From positions 1-64,000 of the forward strand of contig CAZLWE010000007.1 in assembly GCA_964562985.1 (NCBI GenBank): DNA of 64,000 bases. The letters run 5' to 3'. Numbering within the stretch: the first letter of the stretch is position 1; every line of letters starts with the position of its first letter. The position numbers and the translations under genes are program-made. Positions 1-8,093 of this stretch are shown here, in pieces. This stretch comes from SHLQ01 sp964562985 (GTDB lineage Bacteria; Actinomycetota; Acidimicrobiia; Acidimicrobiales; SHLQ01). The notes beneath the pieces are model-generated. The model did no database searches and had not been told where the DNA came from. It saw nothing but the letters and a program-made list of their open reading frames with translations.

Positions 1-1356
1 GGCGAGCGGGTTCTTCTGGCGATCGCAACCACTCAGCTCTCGCAGGTGTACCTCTCGCTAGATGATCTTGATGACTGCATCGACCACGCGGTCCGAGCAA
101 TCGTGATGCTCGACGAGCTCCGCGAAGACGGAATCGCGCCGCCGGCCGTAGCCATGGCCAATCTCGCCACCGTGTTCCGTCGTTTGACCGCGTTCGACAT
201 GGCGATGGCGTATGCAGAAGTTGCCTTGCAGAGCGGTGATGAGCCGGTTGACGATGGAAGCGGTTTGCTCTACATCTTGACCGTTCTGGAGTGTGCAATC
301 GAGCAGGCCTGGAACTACAGAGCCGATGACGAGCACAGCGTGACAAACAGTGTCGAATTGGCACGCTCCGTCGCTGCAAAGATCAATTCCACCGGATCAC
401 GGCACGCGCAAGTCGTCGCGTCCTGGGTGCAAGCGGAGATCGCTGTTCTTGAAGGCGATGTGGACGCCGCTCGAGCGGCGATCGAATCGGTAGATGCCGT
501 TCGAGCACCGCTGGGGGGCTTCCTGCATCCGCACCTCACCCTCGTGTCTGGAATGGTGGCGGTCAGTGATGGGCACTACGACGATGCATTAGGCCTTTTT
601 GACAGCGCCGAGTCCTTGATGGCGAACGATCCGGCTCGGCTTCAACGGTTGTTGCGGGGCCGCTTGGCCGTTCATCGAGCGCTCGGCAATACCGAGTTGG
701 TCGTCCGCGATGCGCTGGCGATCGCGGGAAACGCAGAGGATCGCCAGCACCGTTCTGTTGCTTCGCTAATGAATCAGATCGACTCTCGAGCAATCGCCGA
801 GCAGTCGAGGTTTGAACTGGAAGAAAAGGCTGACGAACTCACGGAACGAACACGCCGAGACGGGCTCACCGGAGTTGCCTCTAGGAGTTGGTTCGACACA
901 TGTCTTGCCCAGCGAATCGCAGGCGTGGGAAACATCGCACTCGTGTTGATCGACGTTGATCACTTCAAGGCGGTCAACGACACCTATAGCCACGTCATCG
1001 GCGACGAAGTACTCCGACGAGTGGGATTCGTACTCTCTGCCTATTCGAGGGAAGAGGATGTTGTGGCCCGCTTTGGTGGCGAGGAGTTCGCGATCATCCC
1101 TGCCGAGGGAGACCTTGTTCGCGCCCACGAATTAGGTGATCGTCTCCGTAAAGAGGTCGAAGCAGTGGACTGGGAAGAGATCGCTGTTGGGCTTGCAGTG
1201 ACGATTAGCGTCGGCGTTTCGGCTGGCCCGGCCAAGGCCGGCGCAGCGGTGTTTCGAGCCGCGGACGACGCGCTCTACGAGGCGAAGGCGGCTGGCCGGA
1301 ACTGTGTGATTGGCCGTCGGCTCGGGCGTTCAACCAGCCGCGAAGACATCGCCTAG
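1..1356 (+). CDS. Diguanylate cyclase with N-terminal helical repeat region (5' partial)
   Basis: A C-terminal GGDEF domain predicts synthesis of cyclic di-GMP from two GTP. The signature G-G-E-E-F lies at about 1075-1089 and is preceded by the usual D-x-D-H-F-K segment (about 949-969), so the active site looks intact. The upstream ~270 residues are alanine-rich alternating helices resembling TPR or transcriptional-activator-type repeats, suggesting a cytoplasmic protein-binding sensor part; no membrane segment is visible. The frame is open from base 1, so the true start lies upstream of the window; a GTG at 46 is only the first possible in-window start. I infer that output is controlled through the repeat region. 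It could be a one-piece sensor regulating motility or surface life, but no partner gene is visible. Confidence 0.85.
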   Translation, partial: GERVLLAIATTQLSQVYLSLDDLDDCIDHAVRAIVMLDELREDGIAPPAVAMANLATVFRRLTAFDMAMAYAEVALQSGDEPVDDGSGLLYILTVLECAIEQAWNYRADDEHSVTNSVELARSVAAKINSTGSRHAQVVASWVQAEIAVLEGDVDAARAAIESVDAVRAPLGGFLHPHLTLVSGMVAVSDGHYDDALGLFDSAESLMANDPARLQRLLRGRLAVHRALGNTELVVRDALAIAGNAEDRQHRSVASLMNQIDSRAIAEQSRFELEEKADELTERTRRDGLTGVASRSWFDTCLAQRIAGVGNIALVLIDVDHFKAVNDTYSHVIGDEVLRRVGFVLSAYSREEDVVARFGGEEFAIIPAEGDLVRAHELGDRLRKEVEAVDWEEIAVGLAVTISVGVSAGPAKAGAAVFRAADDALYEAKAAGRNCVIGRRLGRSTSREDIA

Positions 1357-1458
1357 CGAATCACTCGCCTGGGCTCTAGTAGCCGCCGCGTGTTGGCATG
1401 ACCTTTGCAACACCGGCAGAGAGCCGCGAATCGTCGCGTTCACTCGTAGCCTTGAAGG

Positions 1459-2496
1459 ATGGTCAATGTAGGAATCGTCGGAGCCACCGGCCAGGTCGGT
1501 GGTGTCATGCGCACGTTGCTGCTCGAGCGGAATTTTCCGATCGACACCGTGCGGTTCTTTGCCTCAGCTCGTAGCGCAGGCACAGAGATCGAGTTTGGTG
1601 ACAAGACCGTTACCGTCGAGGAAGCAACTACTGCGGACTACACCGGTCTCGACGTGGTGCTCTTCTCCGCAGGAGGTGCGACCTCGAGGGCCTTGGCCGA
1701 CAAGGTCGCTGCTACCGGTGCCATCGTTATCGACAACTCGTCCGCGTTCCGTATGGATCCTGAGGTGCCGCTCGTAGTGCCGGAAGTCAACGCGCACGCC
1801 CTGGACGAGATCCCGAAGGGGATCGTCGCCAACCCCAATTGCACCACCATGGCCGCCATGCCTGTGCTCAAGCCACTCGATGACGAAGCCGGGCTGGATC
1901 GCATGATCGTGAGTACCTATCAAGCCGTTTCTGGTGGCGGGCTCGCTGGCGTTGAGGAATTGGAGCGTCAGGTCCTCGAAGCTGGCGACGGTATCGCTGA
2001 ACTGACGTACGACGGAAAGTCGGTCGACTTCGTCGAGAACGAGAAGTTTGCGTCGACCATTGCGTTCAACGCTGTACCCCTGTGCGGTTCGATCGTTGAC
2101 GATGGTCTTGAAGAGACCGACGAGGAGCAAAAGCTCCGCAACGAAAGCCGCAAGATTCTCGAACTTCCTGATCTAAAGGTCGCCGGTACGTGCGTGCGTG
2201 TTCCGGTGTTCACCGGTCACTCGCTCGCGGTTACCGCGTCGTTCGAACGTCCGATCAGCCCAGATCGCGCTCGTGAGATCCTTGCTGACGCTGACGGTGT
2301 CATCCTCGACGATCTTCCGACTCCGCTCGACTCTGCTGGAATCGACCCGTCGATCGTGGGACGAATTCGCCCAGACGAAGTGTTCGACAACGGATTGTCG
2401 ATGTTCATCTCCGGAGACAACCTCCGCAAGGGCGCCGCACTAAACACCATCCAAATCGCCGAGGCCCTCATCGCGAGAGGCATCATCGGCGGGTAG
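1459..2496 (+). CDS. asd: Aspartate-semialdehyde dehydrogenase
   Basis: Catalyses NADPH-dependent reduction of beta-aspartyl phosphate to aspartate-4-semialdehyde, the branch point to lysine/diaminopimelate, threonine and methionine; cytoplasmic. At 345 residues it has the usual family length. The N-terminal nucleotide-binding loop G-A-T-G-Q-V-G is at residues 8-14, the catalytic cysteine is in N-P-N-C-T-T (C128) and the general-base histidine is in F-T-G-H-S (H254). Aspartokinase, the usual operon partner, is not present here. The gene stands alone between the GGDEF gene and a convergent MazG-like gene. Start: ATG after a short purine-rich stretch (gaagg), with the Rossmann motif immediately following. 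High confidence. Confidence 0.97.
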   Translation: MVNVGIVGATGQVGGVMRTLLLERNFPIDTVRFFASARSAGTEIEFGDKTVTVEEATTADYTGLDVVLFSAGGATSRALADKVAATGAIVIDNSSAFRMDPEVPLVVPEVNAHALDEIPKGIVANPNCTTMAAMPVLKPLDDEAGLDRMIVSTYQAVSGGGLAGVEELERQVLEAGDGIAELTYDGKSVDFVENEKFASTIAFNAVPLCGSIVDDGLEETDEEQKLRNESRKILELPDLKVAGTCVRVPVFTGHSLAVTASFERPISPDRAREILADADGVILDDLPTPLDSAGIDPSIVGRIRPDEVFDNGLSMFISGDNLRKGAALNTIQIAEALIARGIIGG

Positions 2497-2499
2497 CTC

Positions 2500-2606
2500 A
2501 AAATCCGCAGAGCACACCTAGCGAAGCGAATGTGCGATTGCGGCGAGTAGTTGGCTGAACCCGTACCGCCCATAATCGGCGAAGCCGGGGCGGCTAAGGC
2601 TTCAGC
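2500..2606. repeat. Dispersed structured intergenic repeat, locus A (single degenerate unit)
   Basis: One diverged unit of a ~105-bp repeat also seen at 3540-3845 and 60724-60933. It carries the shared blocks CCGCAGAGC, AGCGAAGCGAATGTGCG and GATTGCGGCGAGT, followed by a CCGCC/GGCGG stem enclosing CGGC-GAA-GCCG. It sits between the convergent ends of asd and the MazG-like gene. Matching ends on both sides argue for a mobile or amplified non-coding unit rather than a gene remnant. Confidence 0.75.
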
Positions 2607-2609
2607 ACT

Positions 2610-2873
2610 TCACGGGGGGTTTTCGCGGTAGCGGGCCATGGCGTCGTCGAGGGTGAGGTCTAACTGGTTCGCGAGCGACGCGAGCCAGGCGAGTACGTCG
2701 CCGAGTTCGTGGAGCTGTTGTTCCTTGGTGCCTTTACGCGCGGCCTGGGCTAATTCTCCGAGCTCCTCGCATAGCCATGCGACGGTGGCCGCTTGACCGC
2801 GTTCGCGATCGGCCTCGCCGTAGAGGTCTTCCATTAGTGCCTGGACTTCGTCGAGGGTCATAGGCGCAACCAT
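2610..2873 (-). CDS. MazG-like nucleotide pyrophosphohydrolase
   Basis: Small (87 residues) all-alpha NTP pyrophosphohydrolase of the MazG/dUTPase-2 superfamily, expected to hydrolyse non-canonical or excess (d)NTPs to monophosphate and pyrophosphate with Mg2+. The metal-binding signature is visible as E-E-L-G-E-L followed about 17 residues later by H-E-L-G-D-V-L-A-W. An upstream extension to 2942 is possible, but the ATG codons at 2873 or 2861 place the first residue right before the conserved helix, which fits family length better. Convergent with asd across repeat locus A. Specific substrate unknown. Confidence 0.85.
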   Translation of the reverse strand: MVAPMTLDEVQALMEDLYGEADRERGQAATVAWLCEELGELAQAARKGTKEQQLHELGDVLAWLASLANQLDLTLDDAMARYRENPP

Positions 2874-3155
2874 AACGTCACGCTCGATGCGCTTGTGGCT
2901 AGGCGATCGCCAGATTGCGGGCGTTCGCCCGCCCTCGAGCAAGCAACGACTCGGCTCCGCTGTAACTTACGGCGATCATCTCCGCTACTTCACTGACCGA
3001 GCAACCCTGGCAGCGGTTCGCCCTGCTCGAGGCCCGTCTGTAAAGACGCAACAGCGCTCTGTCTGAGTAGCTTCTCGACTGCGGAATCCCCTCCGAGCGT
3101 CATACCTCTGTGTCGAACGAGGAGTTGATATCCGTCGCGGCGGTAGAGTCCCGGT

Positions 3156-3536
3156 ATGGAAGACATCAACGTCAAGCCCGTAATCACCGTTCCCCAAGGC
3201 GAGCCACCAGCCGAGTTGCTCATCGAGGATCTCGTCGAAGGTGATGGCCCAGAAGCCACCGCTGGTATGCAGGTCAGCGTCGACTACATGGGTATCAACT
3301 GGTCGAACGGTCGCGAGTTCGACGCGTCGTGGAACCGTGGAGACACGTTTAGCTTTGGCCTGGGTGCCGGCATGGTTATCCCAGGCTGGGATCAGGGTGT
3401 GCAGGGAATGAAGGTCGGTGGACGCCGCCGCCTCACGATTCCACCGCAGATGGCATACGGCTCATCGGGCGCTGGCGGGGTCATTGGCCCGAACGAAACG
3501 TTGATCTTCGTCGTCGACCTTCGCAGCGTCGGCTAA
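3156..3536 (+). CDS. FKBP-type peptidyl-prolyl cis-trans isomerase
   Basis: Cytoplasmic single-domain FKBP of 126 residues, accelerating cis-trans isomerisation of prolyl bonds. The FKBP fold is recognisable throughout: V-D-Y-M-G, the F-D-A-S-W segment, F-x-L-G-A-G-M-V-I-P-G-W-D-Q-G-V-Q-G-M-K-V-G, and the terminal P-P-x-M-A-Y-G and N-E-T-L-I-F-V-V-D-L motifs. There is no signal peptide or lipobox, so a cytosolic role is expected. The 282 bp upstream (2874-3155) contain no convincing gene. Convergent with the MpaB-like gene across a repeat array. Family assignment is secure; client proteins are unknown. Confidence 0.95.
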   Translation: MEDINVKPVITVPQGEPPAELLIEDLVEGDGPEATAGMQVSVDYMGINWSNGREFDASWNRGDTFSFGLGAGMVIPGWDQGVQGMKVGGRRRLTIPPQMAYGSSGAGGVIGPNETLIFVVDLRSVG

Positions 3537-3539
3537 GGC

Positions 3540-3845
3540 GTGAAGGCTTAACCGCCAAGGGCTTCGCCCTGATTTTGGCGGTACGCGTTNNNNNNNNNNN
3601 NNNNNNNNNNNNNNNNNNNNNNNNNNNNNNNNNNNNNNNNNNNNNNNNNNNNNNNNNNNNNNNNNNNNNNNNNNNNNNNNNNNNNNNNNCACGCCGATTA
3701 CTCGCCGCAATCACGCATTCGCTTCGCTCGGTGCGTTCTGCGGTTAAAGGCTTAACCGCCAAGGGCTTCGCCCTGATTTTGGCGGTACGCGTTCACGCCG
3801 ATTACTCGCCGCAATCACGCATTCGCTTCGCTCGGTGCGTTCTGC
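3540..3845. repeat. Tandem ~105-bp structured repeat, locus B, interrupted by a 100-N assembly gap
   Basis: The stretch 3549-3589 recurs at 3755-3793, and 3690-3744 recurs at 3794-3847, giving a tandem period of 104 bp (cacgccgatt starts at 3690 and at 3794). The 100 Ns (3590-3689) fall exactly where the intact copy continues from gtacgcgtt into cacgccgatt. The gap is therefore inside a repeat unit, and the number of units is unknown. Each unit contains a long hairpin, ACCGCCAA pairing with TTGGCGGT around AGGGC-TTC-GCCCT. It lies between convergent FKBP and MpaB-like genes. Apparent reading frames here are repeat translations, not genes. Confidence 0.85.
3590..3689. other. Scaffold gap (100 N)
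   Basis: Exactly 100 undetermined bases, a conventional placeholder length. Flanking sequence is the same repeat unit on both sides, so the gap was most likely caused by the tandem repeat; its true length could be near zero or several ~105-bp units. Confidence 0.98.
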
Positions 3846-3848
3846 GGT

Positions 3849-4757
3849 CTAGGCGGCTCGCCGGGCTCGTACTTCGGCGATCTCGGGCGGCGGTTGCATG
3901 ATCCAGTCGAGGGTCTTCAGGAGCACCTTGGCGGACGGGGCCACCATTGCATCGCTCACGAATGGGATGCTCGGCGGAAGCCACATCTTTCGTCGAGCCC
4001 AGTTCGGCAGCAGGTTGACCGCGGCGCCAAAGATCACCGTGTAGGGCGCCCGGGCGGCAGGAGCGTTGGGCATGAAGGTCAACCAGCGCACCGATTCGCG
4101 AGCTTGGGCGCTGAATTTCAGCTCGGGGATGTAGCTCCGCAGGCGAGCGTCCAGTTCCGACACGGACCGCGGTGCGTCGACTACCCCCAACGCCTCTCCT
4201 ACCCGTGCCATCTCCTCGACATACTGGTCGGCCTCAGCGCTGGAGATCGAAACGTTGCCGTAGCGCTGGTAGCTCCGCAGGAAGGCATCGACTTCGGTGC
4301 AATGAACCCAGGCCAGGTTGTGCGGATCGTTCGCTTCATAGGGAACGCCATCTGGGGTTACGCCCACCACGCGCTCATGAATTTTGCGGATGGTCCGAAC
4401 CATTCGCTCGGCGTCCTGCGCGGAACCGTAGGTGGTGATTCCAACGAAGTTTGCCGTGCGGTGAATTCGCCCGAATGGATCGTCTTTGAAGTTCGAATGT
4501 TCCGCGACTCCGGCCATGGTTGGAGGGTGGAGGGTTTGAATGAGTAGCGATTGGATAGCGCCGACCAGAATCGACCAATCGGACTGCACGAGCCAGGTGA
4601 CACTGTCGGGGCCAAACCAGCTGTCCTCGGCCAACGCGGAGCGAGAGGAGCCCCGTTCATTGTGGCCGGTGATGTAGCTACCGATGGTGCGTCGAAGTTC
4701 ACGGCGGATTCCTTCGACCGGAGTCAATTGATCGGCTGGTGCACGGGTATCGGACAT
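3849..4757 (-). CDS. MpaB-family (DUF2236) oxygenase-like protein
   Basis: A 302-residue member of the DUF2236 / MpaB / latex-clearing-protein-like family, haem-associated oxygenases common in actinobacteria. Seen: the N-terminal region with S-D-W-S-I-L-V-G-A-I-Q-S-L-L-I-Q-T-L-H-P, the G-V-A-E-H-S box, D-P-F-G-R-I-H-R-T, and A-W-V-H-C-T-E-V-D, which carry conserved histidines of the family. The ATG at 4757 is preferred over the upstream start at 4832 because homologues begin near here. The gene is monocistronic, and its 3' end abuts repeat locus B. Substrate unknown; family members act on mycophenolic-acid precursors or rubber, so terpenoid or lipid oxidation is plausible but inferred. Confidence 0.85.
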   Translation of the reverse strand: MSDTRAPADQLTPVEGIRRELRRTIGSYITGHNERGSSRSALAEDSWFGPDSVTWLVQSDWSILVGAIQSLLIQTLHPPTMAGVAEHSNFKDDPFGRIHRTANFVGITTYGSAQDAERMVRTIRKIHERVVGVTPDGVPYEANDPHNLAWVHCTEVDAFLRSYQRYGNVSISSAEADQYVEEMARVGEALGVVDAPRSVSELDARLRSYIPELKFSAQARESVRWLTFMPNAPAARAPYTVIFGAAVNLLPNWARRKMWLPPSIPFVSDAMVAPSAKVLLKTLDWIMQPPPEIAEVRARRAA

Positions 4758-4907
4758 AGTCACAGGGTACGCCAGCACCTTCGGTGATGGCTGATCACGT
4801 GGGCGAACCAGCCATCTTAGACTCCGTAGCAAGACGTGGACGTTTCCCCGGTCTTGGATCGCGTCATTGCTTCGGCGCCGGCCAAGAACAGATCGATGGC
4901 AACCCTC

Positions 4908-5597
4908 TTATCGGCGTAGCGGCCGGACCCAAAACAGGTTGAAGCGAGGAATGGGTACCCGTAGCCACTCCAGGGACCTGGTCGAGCCCGAGGCGGTCAC
5001 TACTTCGGATGTGCCGCGACACGATGGCCCTGGCTTGACCGGTTCGAACCACCCACGGGGGATCCATCGGGTGTCCGCAGTGTCGTAGCCGAGCAGGTTC
5101 GGAAGCCGCGGAGCCATCTTCATGACGTACCCGTCGTCGCGAATAAAGCACGCTTGAAAGTTGGAGTTCGAAATGCTCTCTCGGCTGGCCAAGAAGAGAT
5201 CAGAACCAAGGTCACGCAGTACCGCGACTTCACTCGCGGCAAGCGGCCGCTTTGGGTACGGGGCCTTGCGGTCGCCCAGGAAAACAACCGCTACGTCGCC
5301 GTGGACGGCGACCTTCGGAAGGGTGCTCTCGTTTATGCCGTAATAGTCCCAATTGGTGCCAGTTAATGAGGGGACGTTGGCCGTGTCGCAGCGGTCGCGA
5401 GCCTGGAATACGTCCATCACGCAGGAGCTCATGAACACGGGTTCGTTGGAAGAGAAAACGACAAGCCCCATGGTGGGGTCCCAGAGCCGTGCGGTCAGGG
5501 CTGCAAATTGCTCCACGACCTCAGGTCCGAAAACCTCGGCATACTCGGTTCCGAGCGTTCTTGTGAGTTCGCCCGGCCTTTGGATGGTACTAGTCAT
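4908..5597 (-). CDS. Hypothetical protein, 229 residues
   Basis: I do not recognise a family. The protein is soluble, with no signal peptide or membrane segment. It contains W-D-P-T-M-G-L-V-V-F-S-S-N-E-P-V-F-M-S-S-C-V-M near residue 40, a central V-A-V-V-F-L-G-D-R-K-A-P-Y-P-K-R and an R/P/W-rich C terminus (W-I-P-R-G-W-F-E-P-V-K-P). Start chosen at the ATG at 5597 with gaggt upstream; the frame extends ten codons further to 5627. It is transcribed toward the MpaB-like gene, 150 bp away, and could be co-transcribed, but nothing ties the two functionally. Codon usage resembles its neighbours. Confidence 0.7.
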   Translation of the reverse strand: MTSTIQRPGELTRTLGTEYAEVFGPEVVEQFAALTARLWDPTMGLVVFSSNEPVFMSSCVMDVFQARDRCDTANVPSLTGTNWDYYGINESTLPKVAVHGDVAVVFLGDRKAPYPKRPLAASEVAVLRDLGSDLFLASRESISNSNFQACFIRDDGYVMKMAPRLPNLLGYDTADTRWIPRGWFEPVKPGPSCRGTSEVVTASGSTRSLEWLRVPIPRFNLFWVRPLRR

Positions 5598-5771
5598 GTG
5601 GAGGTTCCTCGCCTTGTGCAAGCCCACGTTCAGTGAGTTTCACCGTCGCAGGTTCGCTTGTAGTAGCCGCGTTTGGACGCCGGATCTACAACTTAGATAC
5701 AGCACAATGGTGACCGACCGGATCTTTCCAGGACAATTCCATCAAATTTCAGAAGGTAGCAAATTTATGAC

Positions 5772-7226
5772 CTAGGACGATGTTGGCCTCTGTCGGTCCA
5801 GAAATCGATAGACGTCGATGAGGTCGATGCCAGGGAAGGGTGTGAAATCGCGGGTCGACGGGGGAAGCGCAGTGAGCACATGCGAACGCTGGGCTGCCGA
5901 CGGCCAAGCAACCGACTCCCACCGCTCAATCAGGCCGGGGTCGACGGTGTTCGTCTGCGATCGGGCATCGAGGCGACGGATGGTGTCGCCGCCACGAAAA
6001 TGCTTCGACAGCTCTGAGGTGGTACCGACGCTGATCGCGTAGGGATTCGTGGATGCATTTTCGATGTAGGTAGCACACCACCATTCACCGCCATCGGTAA
6101 CGGTGTGCTGATAGTGCATCACGAAACTCTGACTGCCTTGCCAGGCCTGGCGAACTCCCCAGTGGCGAGACACTCGCATCCCTTCGACCATCCCCTCGTC
6201 GTTTGTCGGGTAGTCGATGCCGTCGTTCTCGTAGGCTTTGGTCACCGCCCCTTCCGGGTCGCATCGAAGAAAGTGAACCGGGATTCCCAAGTGCTCGGTG
6301 GCGAGGCTTGTGAATCGGTGTGCGGCCATCTCATAGGAAACGTAGAACGACTCCTTGAGATCTTCGATCGAGAGATCATTGAGATCGAAGTTTCGGCGCA
6401 AAAGGTCAACTGCCGGCTCAACCGGGACCAACGCGGCAGCGGCGAAATAGTTTGACTCGACGCGTTGGCGGAGATACTCAGCGAAGTCTCCCGTTGCCGC
6501 GTGGTTGAGTGCGTAGTGGCCGAGGGTTTGCAGTACAACCGAACGAGCCGCCCGGAGATCGACCTCCTCGCGCACAGGAATGTAGATGACTCGGTTTTGT
6601 TGATCGGTGACCGATCGCGCGGACACCGGCATTCCACGAGCGCGTTCGACGCGAAAGCCAAAGTGGTCCGCAAGTGCGATGATGTGACGCTCCGACAATG
6701 GGCCAGATCCGGGGTAGTGAATTGCGTTGAGGGCGTCGCCGACGACCGTTTCGATCTCGGCGAAATAGTTGTTGCGATCGCGGATGTTCTCGCGCAGTTC
6801 CGTGTTCGCCAATCGAGCCTTGTCTTCTACCCGGAGCGCCCTGCCTCCCTCTTTTTGCGGCATTGCATTCCACAACGCGACGACATGCTCTAGGACGTCA
6901 TCGGGGGTCTTCGCTGTGGGCTTCAGATACGGAAGTGCGAGCGCTTGGTATCGGGGATCCTGTTGGGCTTGTTCGATGGCAATTTCTAGTGCGGAACGTC
7001 GCGTAGGTGCGGTTGGATCAACGAGCTCACCGAAGCCGACGCCCAGTGCTTCAGCGATCCGATGAAGCAGTCCAATCTTTGGTTCGATGTGACCGTTCTC
7101 CAGTTGGGAAAGGTAGGGCACTGGACGATCGATTAGCGCGCCGAGTTTGGCCAGCGTGAGGTCACGTTCCTTGCGGAAATGCCGGATGCGATGGCCGAGT
7201 ACTCCCAGGTCTAGCTCGTTAGCCAA
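5772..7226 (-). CDS. XRE-family regulator with IrrE/short-chain-acyl-type C-terminal domain (RamB-like)
   Basis: DNA-binding transcription regulator of the RamB/PrpC-regulator type. Residues ~9-65 form an XRE helix-turn-helix (L-T-L-A-K-L-G-A-L-I-D-R-P-V-P-Y-L-S-Q-L-E-N-G). Residues ~160-300 resemble the IrrE/ImmA peptidase-like domain, but its zinc motif H-E-x-x-H is replaced by T-L-G-H-Y-A-L-N-H (about 235-242). The C-terminal ~200 residues match the domain that senses acyl-CoA in RamB-like proteins. Start: a TTG at 7226, because GGAGG (7231-7235) sits four bases upstream; the ATG at 7292 has no such site and would add 22 untypical residues. It is divergent from a malate-synthase-like gene, fitting glyoxylate or acetate control by analogy with RamB. 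Confidence 0.8.
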   Translation of the reverse strand: MANELDLGVLGHRIRHFRKERDLTLAKLGALIDRPVPYLSQLENGHIEPKIGLLHRIAEALGVGFGELVDPTAPTRRSALEIAIEQAQQDPRYQALALPYLKPTAKTPDDVLEHVVALWNAMPQKEGGRALRVEDKARLANTELRENIRDRNNYFAEIETVVGDALNAIHYPGSGPLSERHIIALADHFGFRVERARGMPVSARSVTDQQNRVIYIPVREEVDLRAARSVVLQTLGHYALNHAATGDFAEYLRQRVESNYFAAAALVPVEPAVDLLRRNFDLNDLSIEDLKESFYVSYEMAAHRFTSLATEHLGIPVHFLRCDPEGAVTKAYENDGIDYPTNDEGMVEGMRVSRHWGVRQAWQGSQSFVMHYQHTVTDGGEWWCATYIENASTNPYAISVGTTSELSKHFRGGDTIRRLDARSQTNTVDPGLIERWESVAWPSAAQRSHVLTALPPSTRDFTPFPGIDLIDVYRFLDRQRPTSS

Positions 7227-7379
7227 GGTTCCTCCTACGAACGGATTGGTGAGGCAAGTTTTGACGTTTTTCTTGTTTCGCGCCAATTGCATCTACTTTT
7301 TGCCTGTGCCGTAACAAACGAAGTACTCAAATTTGGTCAAGATGCCAGGAATGCATTGGCGGCATGATGAGGTATTTCA

Positions 7380-8006
7380 ATGAACACGGCGATGTCCCTA
7401 CCAGGTGGTCCACCAGATCCTGAGTTGTTCGCAAAGCGAGCACCCGGCGTCGAGATGGTGGCTGACCACCCACGAAACGAACAGGTGATGGGAGCATCTG
7501 GCGAACGGCTCATCGGTGTGTTGCACCGCCGCCTGATCTCCAAACTGATAGTCGCCCGCCGCGAGTCTGGCGCGGAGCGGGTCATTGCCCGCTGGGAAAA
7601 CAGGCAAGTTGACGCAGATCCAGGAGTTGGGCACATCGTCGATCTGACCTCCGATCGCATCTCTGGGTGGGACGAGCGTGTGGCGCTCTACGGGACGATC
7701 GGGTCTTCAGGCGCCGAGGGAAGAACCGCGGTGCGTATTCGCGGTCTCGACGAAGACGAGCCAGCAATCCTTGTTGACGGTCGACCAACCCCGGGCTGCA
7801 TTGTTGATCTCGCCGTGGCTGCGACCGCCTTCGCAGACCCCATGCGAGACGGTCAACGGCCGCTCACGATCGTCCATTGCGAACCACGTAGCTCCTACGA
7901 AGCGGATCTATGGTCCACGCTCATGCAACTCTGCCAAGATCGCCTTGGTGTCGACCGAGGGGTCCTGCGTACGGTGGCGAGCCCGAAACTCACCATGGCG
8001 AGATAA
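7380..8006 (+). CDS. Truncated malate synthase-like protein
   Basis: A 208-residue protein resembling scattered parts of malate synthase A. Residues ~130-190 (I-L-V-D-G-R-P-T-P-G, then L-T-I-V-H-C-E-P-R-S-S-Y-E-A-D-L-W, then D-R-L-G-V-D-R-G-V-L-R-T) follow the order of the segment that in AceB runs from G-E-A-I-P-G-S-L-F-D-F to P-R-G-T-I-K-A-T. The following catalytic TIM-barrel half of a ~530-residue enzyme is absent; the frame closes with TAA. The metal-site motif D-F-E-D-S is not present. Malate synthase activity is therefore not expected. Its divergent RamB-like neighbour is consistent with glyoxylate-shunt ancestry. It may be a decayed relic or a repurposed regulatory domain. Similarity is by eye only. 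Confidence 0.45.
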   Translation: MNTAMSLPGGPPDPELFAKRAPGVEMVADHPRNEQVMGASGERLIGVLHRRLISKLIVARRESGAERVIARWENRQVDADPGVGHIVDLTSDRISGWDERVALYGTIGSSGAEGRTAVRIRGLDEDEPAILVDGRPTPGCIVDLAVAATAFADPMRDGQRPLTIVHCEPRSSYEADLWSTLMQLCQDRLGVDRGVLRTVASPKLTMAR

Positions 8007-8093
8007 GCCGTTAGCTGACGCCAACGGTCAATAATTTGCAATATCAAAGGCCGTGATGGGACCGGTGCGGCGCGATTGGGGTACAACGGATGT

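Noticed and set aside
2985..3259. Minus-strand frames upstream of and overlapping FKBP
   Set aside because: They overlap the strongly supported FKBP start and resemble no family.
5036..5070. tRNA-like T-loop (ggttcgaacc)
   Set aside because: It lies in the coding frame of the 4908-5597 gene and no cloverleaf can be built around it.
7236..7379. RamB-type TTTGCAAA operator between the divergent genes
   Set aside because: Only partial matches were seen; no convincing site could be named.
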